A DNA stretch of 38,069 bases from an uncultured Lysobacteraceae bacterium (GTDB taxonomy: Bacteria > Pseudomonadota > Gammaproteobacteria > Xanthomonadales > Xanthomonadaceae), in contig CAMLLG010000035.1 of the NCBI GenBank assembly GCA_946480825.1, positions 1-38,069 of the forward strand. The letters are read 5' to 3'. The notes beneath the pieces were generated by a model, which was not told the DNA's origin, made no database searches, and saw only the letters and a list, made by a program, of their open reading frames with translations. How positions within the stretch are numbered: position 1 is the stretch's first letter; every line of letters starts with the position of its first letter. This document shows positions 33,874-38,069 of this stretch, one piece after another. Position numbers and translations under genes: made by a program.

Positions 33874-35130
33874 TCAGCCCTCCCAGGCCGGCAGCTTTTT
33901 CTTCACCGCCACGTTCTTCAGCGTCACGTACTTCGGCATGCCATCGCGGCCGTACGGCGGCGGGGCTTCGCCGCGAATCAGCGGTTCGAGATAGGTGCGG
34001 GCGGCAGTCGTGATCCCGTAGCCGTCCTTGCGCAGGAAATTCGCCGGCATCGTCTTTTCGTGGTTGGCGACCTTCTCCAGCGGCGCCGCTTCGATCTTCC
34101 ACTTGTACGGTGCGTTGGACGTGCGCTTGATCACCGGCATCGTCGAGTTCAGGCCCTTCAGCGCGAACTGCACCGCGGCCTTGCCCACGGCCATCGCATG
34201 GTCGAGGTCGGTCTTCGAGGCGATGTGGCGCGCCGAGCGCTGCAGATAATCGGGCAGGGCCCAGTGGACCTTGAAACCCAGTTCGTCCTTGACCTTGCCG
34301 GCGAGGTACGAGGCCACGCCGCCGAGTTGGGTATGACCGAAGGCGTCCTTGCCGCCGCCGGCGTCGGCGACGAAGGTGCCGTCGGCCGTGCGGATGCCTT
34401 CCGACGCCACCACCACGCAATAGCCGACCTTCGCCACCACCTTTTTCACCGTGGCGAGGAAGTCGGCTTCGTCGTAGGCCCGCTCCGGAAACAGGATGAG
34501 GTGCGGGGGTTCGTCCGCGCCATTGCCGGCGAGGCCGGCCGAAGCGGCGAGCCAGCCCGCGTGGCGGCCCATGGCCTCGTAGACGAAGACCTTGGTCGAG
34601 GTCTCGGCCATCGCCGCGACGTCGAAAGCGGCCTCGCGCACCGACACCGCCGTGTACTTGGCGACCGAGCCGAAGCCCGGGCAGCAGTCGGTCACGGCCA
34701 GATCGTTGTCGATGGTCTTCGGCACGCCGATGCAGGTCAGCGGGTAGCCGAATTCGGCCGCCAGCTTCGAGACCTTGAGCGCGGTGTCGGCGGAGTCGTT
34801 ACCGCCGTTGTAGAGGAACCAGCGGACATCGTGGGCCTTGAAGACCTGCAGCAGACGTTCGTACTTGGCCCGATCCTGCTCCAGCGATTTGAGTTTGAAC
34901 CGGCAGGAGCCGAAGGCGCCGCCCGGGGTGTGGGCGAGGGCGCGGATGGCGGCTGCGGATTCCTTCGAAGTGTCGATCAGGTCCTCGCGCAGCGCGCCGA
35001 GGATGCCGTTGCGGGCCGCCAGCACCTTGATCTTGCGGGCGCGGGCCTCGGCGATGACGGCGGAAGCGGTGGCGTTGATGACGGCGGTGACGCCGCCGGA
35101 CTGGGCGTAGAGGAGTTTTCCGGATGCCAT
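33874..35130 (-). CDS. pfp: Pyrophosphate-dependent 6-phosphofructokinase
   Basis: 418 residues. Phosphofructokinase lines are AQSGGVTAVINATASAVIAE (N-terminal phosphate loop), YNGGNDSADTALKVS (GGND at 109-112), GVPKTIDNDLAVTD (137-148), MGRHAGWLAASAGLAG (187-202) and ILFPERAYDE. The Lys in PKTIDND, where ATP enzymes have Gly, and GGND in place of GGDG mark the PPi-using type. It interconverts fructose-6-phosphate and fructose-1,6-bisphosphate with PPi, reversibly, and is the main phosphofructokinase in xanthomonads. No good ribosome site precedes ATG 35130. The gene stands alone between two inverted copies of a MITE-like repeat. Confidence 0.93.
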   Translation of the reverse strand: MASGKLLYAQSGGVTAVINATASAVIAEARARKIKVLAARNGILGALREDLIDTSKESAAAIRALAHTPGGAFGSCRFKLKSLEQDRAKYERLLQVFKAHDVRWFLYNGGNDSADTALKVSKLAAEFGYPLTCIGVPKTIDNDLAVTDCCPGFGSVAKYTAVSVREAAFDVAAMAETSTKVFVYEAMGRHAGWLAASAGLAGNGADEPPHLILFPERAYDEADFLATVKKVVAKVGYCVVVASEGIRTADGTFVADAGGGKDAFGHTQLGGVASYLAGKVKDELGFKVHWALPDYLQRSARHIASKTDLDHAMAVGKAAVQFALKGLNSTMPVIKRTSNAPYKWKIEAAPLEKVANHEKTMPANFLRKDGYGITTAARTYLEPLIRGEAPPPYGRDGMPKYVTLKNVAVKKKLPAWEG

Positions 35131-35202
35131 GGGGAGTCTGTCGATGGGGGCGGGGCGGCGCCGGCCGTGCAGTGGATCGGGCGGGCACATCCGGACCAGT
35201 CT

Positions 35203-35350
35203 AGAGCGTGTCATGCACTTTTTCATACGTCGCGAAGGTCGTCTGCGGCCCGTGGCTTGCCTTGGCCACCAGCCAAGGCAAGCCACGGAACCTTGTCTCC
35301 ACACCACAGGCTTCGCAACGCGCCATGTGAAAAAGTGCATGACGCGCTCT
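35203..35350. mobile_element. MITE-like element, copy 2
   Basis: 148 bases, inverted relative to copy 1. The terminal inverted repeats are 25 bases with two mismatches (35203-35227 and 35326-35350; core CATGCACTTTTTCA). A perfect 16-base core palindrome, CGTGGCTTGCCTTGGC at 35251-35266 with its complement at 35272-35287, sits in the middle. It lies between the divergent pfp and adk genes. No target duplication is clear. Confidence 0.8.
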
Positions 35351-35523
35351 CGCCGCCTTTGGGCAGGCCGCCGCCCCCGCGGACATCCTGCTCCGGGTGT
35401 CCCTCGCTTTTGGTCGAAGACGGGTTGGGCCGGGGGCGGCGAGCGGTTAAGCTGGGGAGGTTGCGGCCCGAAGGCAGCCCCCCGGCGCCCGGGCCCGGTT
35501 CTTCTTTATCTATGGAGCATGCG

Positions 35524-36102
35524 ATGCGACTGGTTCTCCTCGGCGCCCCGGGATCGGGCAAGGGTACTCAAGCGGCACGACTGAAGGATCATCTGCAGGT
35601 ACCGCACATTTCCACCGGCGACCTGCTGCGCGCCGAAGTCGCGGCAGGCTCGGCCCTCGGCCTGCAGGCCAAGGCGGTGATGGATCGCGGCGACCTGGTG
35701 TCCGACGAGATCCTGCTCGGCATGCTCGAAGACCGTCTCGCGCGTGCGGATGTCTCCGGTGGTTTCATCCTCGACGGCTACCCGCGCAATCTCGCCCAGG
35801 CCGATGCCCTCGGCCGCCTGCTGGCGCGCATCGGTCAGCCGATGGATCACGCCGTGCAACTCGAGGTCGATACCGATCTGCTGGTGGAACGCATCGCCGG
35901 CCGCGCCAAGGAACAGGGCCGCGTCGACGACAGTCCCGAAGCCGTGCGTAACCGTCTCAACGTCTACAACCAGGTCACCGCGCCGGTGGTCGAGTATTAC
36001 CGCCAGCACGGCATGCTCAAGGTCGTCCACGGCGAAGGTTCGATGGACGATGTGTTCGCGCGGATCGTCGAATCGATCTCTGTCGGTGCGGATGTCGGCT
36101 GA
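35524..36102 (+). CDS. adk: Adenylate kinase, short-LID type
   Basis: 192 residues; E. coli has 214. The P-loop is GAPGSGKGT (residues 7-15), then STGDLLRAEV, GFILDGYPRNLAQADAL and the shortened LID RIAGRAKEQGRVDDSPEAVR. It converts ATP + AMP to 2 ADP and is essential for nucleotide balance. GGAG at 35514-35517 is six bases before this ATG; an ATG at 35512 is less well placed. A strong palindromic terminator follows. Confidence 0.95.
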   Translation: MRLVLLGAPGSGKGTQAARLKDHLQVPHISTGDLLRAEVAAGSALGLQAKAVMDRGDLVSDEILLGMLEDRLARADVSGGFILDGYPRNLAQADALGRLLARIGQPMDHAVQLEVDTDLLVERIAGRAKEQGRVDDSPEAVRNRLNVYNQVTAPVVEYYRQHGMLKVVHGEGSMDDVFARIVESISVGADVG

Positions 36103-36180
36103 TCCGTTCGCCCGCGGGGCGCGGCTGTTCCGGGTCGGCCCGATGGCCGGGAAACGGATGTCGGAAACATGATGCGCAAA

Positions 36181-36208
36181 AAAACGCCCCGGCATGCCGG
36201 GGCGTTTT
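36181..36208. terminator. Bidirectional rho-independent terminator
   Basis: A perfect 28-base palindrome, AAAACGCCCCGGC, centre AT, and its complement ending GCGTTTT. It serves both adk (plus) and the serine protease (minus), whose stop is 20 bases away. Confidence 0.92.
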
Positions 36209-36227
36209 CGTTGTCGCTTCGTCCCGC

Positions 36228-37412
36228 TCAGGGCGCGACGGACAGGGTCAGGCCATAGGCCTGCAGCAGCGGATTGAGCGGCTGGAAGTAGCTGGTCGCC
36301 AGGCTGGCCTGACCGCCCTTGCAGCTGTAGTTGCCGCCCGAGAGCACGCCCTGGCCCTGGCCCGCGGTGGTGATGAACGAGCCGCCGGAGTCGCCGCCCT
36401 CGGCGCAGACCTTCACCTGGGTCATGCCGTTGACGGTGCCGTCGGCGCCGTAGCTCACCGACACGTTCTTGGCTTCGATCACGCCGCAGCGCCAGCCGGT
36501 GGTGCGGCCGGAGCGGCAGACCGCCGCGCCGATCGGCGCTTCCAGGCTGCCGCGCACCGCGACGTCGCCCTTGCCGTAGCCGCTGACCGACGGCAGCAGC
36601 GTGTGGCTGTTGTCCACCTGCACCCAGGCGCGGTCGCTGTTGGGAAAGTTCGATGCCTGGAACGTCCCGATGCGGCTGAGCGCGCGCCGGACCAGCACGT
36701 TGGCGCTGTCGCCCGCGGAACCGCAGTGGCCGGCGGTCGCGAAGCCCTTGGCGCCGTTGCGGGTCACCGAGAAGCCGACCGAGCAGTAGTAGTAGCCGCT
36801 GCTGGTGCCGGAAAGATATTCGCTGCCGCCCTGCAGGGTGGCGAGCGGGCGCGGGGCGCTGCCCATCGTCTGGAAACGGACGGTCGAAACGTCGGCGCCG
36901 CTGAGCGCAACGAAATCGACGGCGGCCCGGTCCGCGAACGGGGCGACGTTCACGGTCACGCTGTTGTTGCGGACATCGACGAACCAGCCATGGATGCCGG
37001 CCGGGGCGCGGCCGCGGCGCTGCGCCAGCACGTCGTCCAGCCGCGCCTTGGAGGCGCCGAGGGTTTCCGCGTTGAACCGGGCCCGACGGAGCTCCACGCC
37101 GGCGGGCGCGGCCTTCGGCACGGCCGCGGTGGTCGCGACCACGACCTTGAAATCGCCGCCAGGGGTGCGCTCGATCCAGCTTCCGGCGAAATCGCGGCCC
37201 TGCGCCTGTTCCAGCGACTTCTGCTGCTGCGCGGCCAGACGCTCGGCCTTGAGGTACTGCCCGAGTTGCTGCTCGGTGACGCCGAGGTCGCGCTGCATCG
37301 CGGATTTCAGCGCGGGATCGACATCCGCGGCCATGGCGGAACCCGCCGCGACGGCGATGGCGAGCGCGAGCGGGGCCGAGGCGAGGCGTGCCAGGGAAGT
37401 GGTCTTTCGCAT
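36228..37412 (-). CDS. Secreted S1 serine protease, alpha-lytic protease type
   Basis: 394 residues, as in alpha-lytic protease preproenzyme (~397). Signal peptide residues 1-28 (ending SAMA). A pro-region fills about 29-190, including the folding-helper segment HGWFVDVRNNSVTVNVAPF. The mature enzyme begins near LQGGSEYLSG (193-202). His229 (ATAGHCG), Asp260 (FPNSDRAWV) and Ser342 (CAEGGDSGGS) form the triad, and cysteines 210/230, 299/309 and 336/364 fit the three disulfides. The S1 rim CAEGGDSGG replaces the alpha-lytic CMGRGDSGG and resembles streptogrisins, so specificity may differ. AGGAG lies eight bases before the ATG. An extracellular bacteriolytic or nutritional role is likely. Confidence 0.93.
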   Translation of the reverse strand: MRKTTSLARLASAPLALAIAVAAGSAMAADVDPALKSAMQRDLGVTEQQLGQYLKAERLAAQQQKSLEQAQGRDFAGSWIERTPGGDFKVVVATTAAVPKAAPAGVELRRARFNAETLGASKARLDDVLAQRRGRAPAGIHGWFVDVRNNSVTVNVAPFADRAAVDFVALSGADVSTVRFQTMGSAPRPLATLQGGSEYLSGTSSGYYYCSVGFSVTRNGAKGFATAGHCGSAGDSANVLVRRALSRIGTFQASNFPNSDRAWVQVDNSHTLLPSVSGYGKGDVAVRGSLEAPIGAAVCRSGRTTGWRCGVIEAKNVSVSYGADGTVNGMTQVKVCAEGGDSGGSFITTAGQGQGVLSGGNYSCKGGQASLATSYFQPLNPLLQAYGLTLSVAP

Positions 37413-37567
37413 TCCGAATGCTCCTGATCAGTGAAAAGTGGTGCGGTTCGTCCGAGCCCGTTCCCAGTGCCTGCAGGGGCGGACCGCCATCGGACACTAA
37501 CACGGGTGTTGCACCGCACACCGCCACCGGCGCGAACGGCCGGCGGAAATCGGCGACAATTCCGGCC

Positions 37568-38069
37568 ATGAGCAAACTCCACATCCTCGGTATCTGCGGC
37601 ACCTTCATGGGCGGCGTCGCCGCGCTCGCGCGCGAGCGCGGACACACGGTCGAAGGCAGCGACCAGTCGGTGTATCCGCCGATGTCCACGCAGCTCGAAT
37701 ACCTCGGCATCGCGCTGCGCCAGGGCTATCGCCCGGAGAACATCTCCGCCGACTGCGACGAGATCGTGATCGGCAACGCGCTGTCGCGCGGCAATCCCGC
37801 GGTCGAACACGTGCTCGATCAGGGCCTGCACTACACTTCCGGCGCCGCATGGCTGCGCGAGTACGTGTTGCCCGGGCGCGACACGCTGGCGGTGGCGGGC
37901 ACCCACGGCAAGACCACGACCACGACGATCCTGAGTTTCCTGCTGGACCGCGCCGGTCGCGACCCCGGCTTCCTGATCGGCGGCGTCGCCGAGGATTTCG
38001 GCGTCTCCGCGCGTCTGGGCGGCGGTCGCGAGTTCGTGGTCGAGGCCGACGAGTACGACACCGCGTTCT
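37568..38069 (+). CDS. mpl: UDP-N-acetylmuramate:tripeptide ligase Mpl, 3' partial
   Basis: 167 codons are visible before the window ends. The start MSKLHILGICGTFMGGVAAL with the variant GICGTFMGG dinucleotide-like loop is typical of Mpl rather than MurC (which has GIGG). GSDQSVYPPMSTQLEYLGI and VIGNALSRGNPAVEHVL follow, then the ATP loop LAVAGTHGKTTTTT (residues 106-121) and VVEADEYDTAF. Mpl joins recycled L-Ala-gamma-D-Glu-meso-DAP to UDP-MurNAc in peptidoglycan recycling. It is divergent from the serine protease over a 155-base gap; no clear promoter was recognised there. Confidence 0.93.
   Translation, partial: MSKLHILGICGTFMGGVAALARERGHTVEGSDQSVYPPMSTQLEYLGIALRQGYRPENISADCDEIVIGNALSRGNPAVEHVLDQGLHYTSGAAWLREYVLPGRDTLAVAGTHGKTTTTTILSFLLDRAGRDPGFLIGGVAEDFGVSARLGGGREFVVEADEYDTAF

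Overview
The window is high-GC DNA with dense, often overlapping genes. Its gene families and orders point to a gammaproteobacterium of the Lysobacteraceae/Xanthomonadaceae (Lysobacter- or Luteimonas-like). The pointers are an alpha-lytic-protease-type secreted serine protease, an Aeromonas-type M28 aminopeptidase, a pyrophosphate-dependent phosphofructokinase, a short-LID adenylate kinase, wrbA beside a DUF2069 gene, and several REP-like repeats. The species is inferred from content only; there is no rRNA or tRNA in the window.

Layout. 1-4.7 kb: the tail of a P-domain exoprotein, a large secreted protein of unknown function, a GntR/FCD regulator and a secreted M28 aminopeptidase. 4.8-6.4 kb (minus): wrbA, a DUF2069 membrane protein and a one-domain asparaginase-like protein. 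6.5-8.7 kb (plus): a YihY-type membrane protein, a thioredoxin-like lipoprotein with pentapeptide repeats, and acylphosphatase. 8.7-15 kb (plus): a sulfur-acquisition block made of an Rrf2 regulator with a cysteine cluster and a palindromic upstream site, a YezD-like small protein, an OprO/P-type porin and a sulfate ABC transporter (sbp, cysT, cysW, cysA). An unlisted 43-codon ORF sits between cysW and cysA, and its last 16 residues nearly duplicate the C-terminus of CysW. 15-17.4 kb: a DUF2145 protein, a small secreted protein and an XRE regulator. 17.6-19.4 kb: fabA-fabB. 19.4-20 kb: a gene-free cluster of palindromic repeats. 20-21.9 kb (minus): moaB with a small XRE regulator, then ppk2.

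21.9-30.7 kb (minus) is an exopolysaccharide locus. It runs GumB-like export lipoprotein, GumC-like chain-length protein, a CpsD-like ATPase whose P-loop is degenerate, an outer-membrane barrel, and two tandem heparinase II/III-like paralogues, with a GNAT acetyltransferase at the end. The first four genes follow the order known from XrtA/PEP-CTERM-type EPS loci, but no exosortase lies in the window.

30.9-33.7 kb (plus) is a tightly coupled four-ORF unit: an ArsR regulator, a cupin-like/DUF2867 fusion, an orphan ORF and a membrane protein. Every junction is an ATGA overlap, and an AT-rich palindrome precedes the first gene. 33.7-35.4 kb: pfp, flanked by two inverted copies of a ~149-bp element with terminal inverted repeats. 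35.5-38 kb: adk, a strong bidirectional terminator, the secreted serine protease (minus) and the 5' part of mpl.

The best candidates for something undescribed are the duplicated-tail mini-ORF in the sulfate operon, the ArsR/cupin-DUF2867 operon, the EPS locus with paired lyase-like enzymes and a P-loop-less ATPase, and the MITE-like element around pfp. Functions rest on motif reading; no database search was possible.
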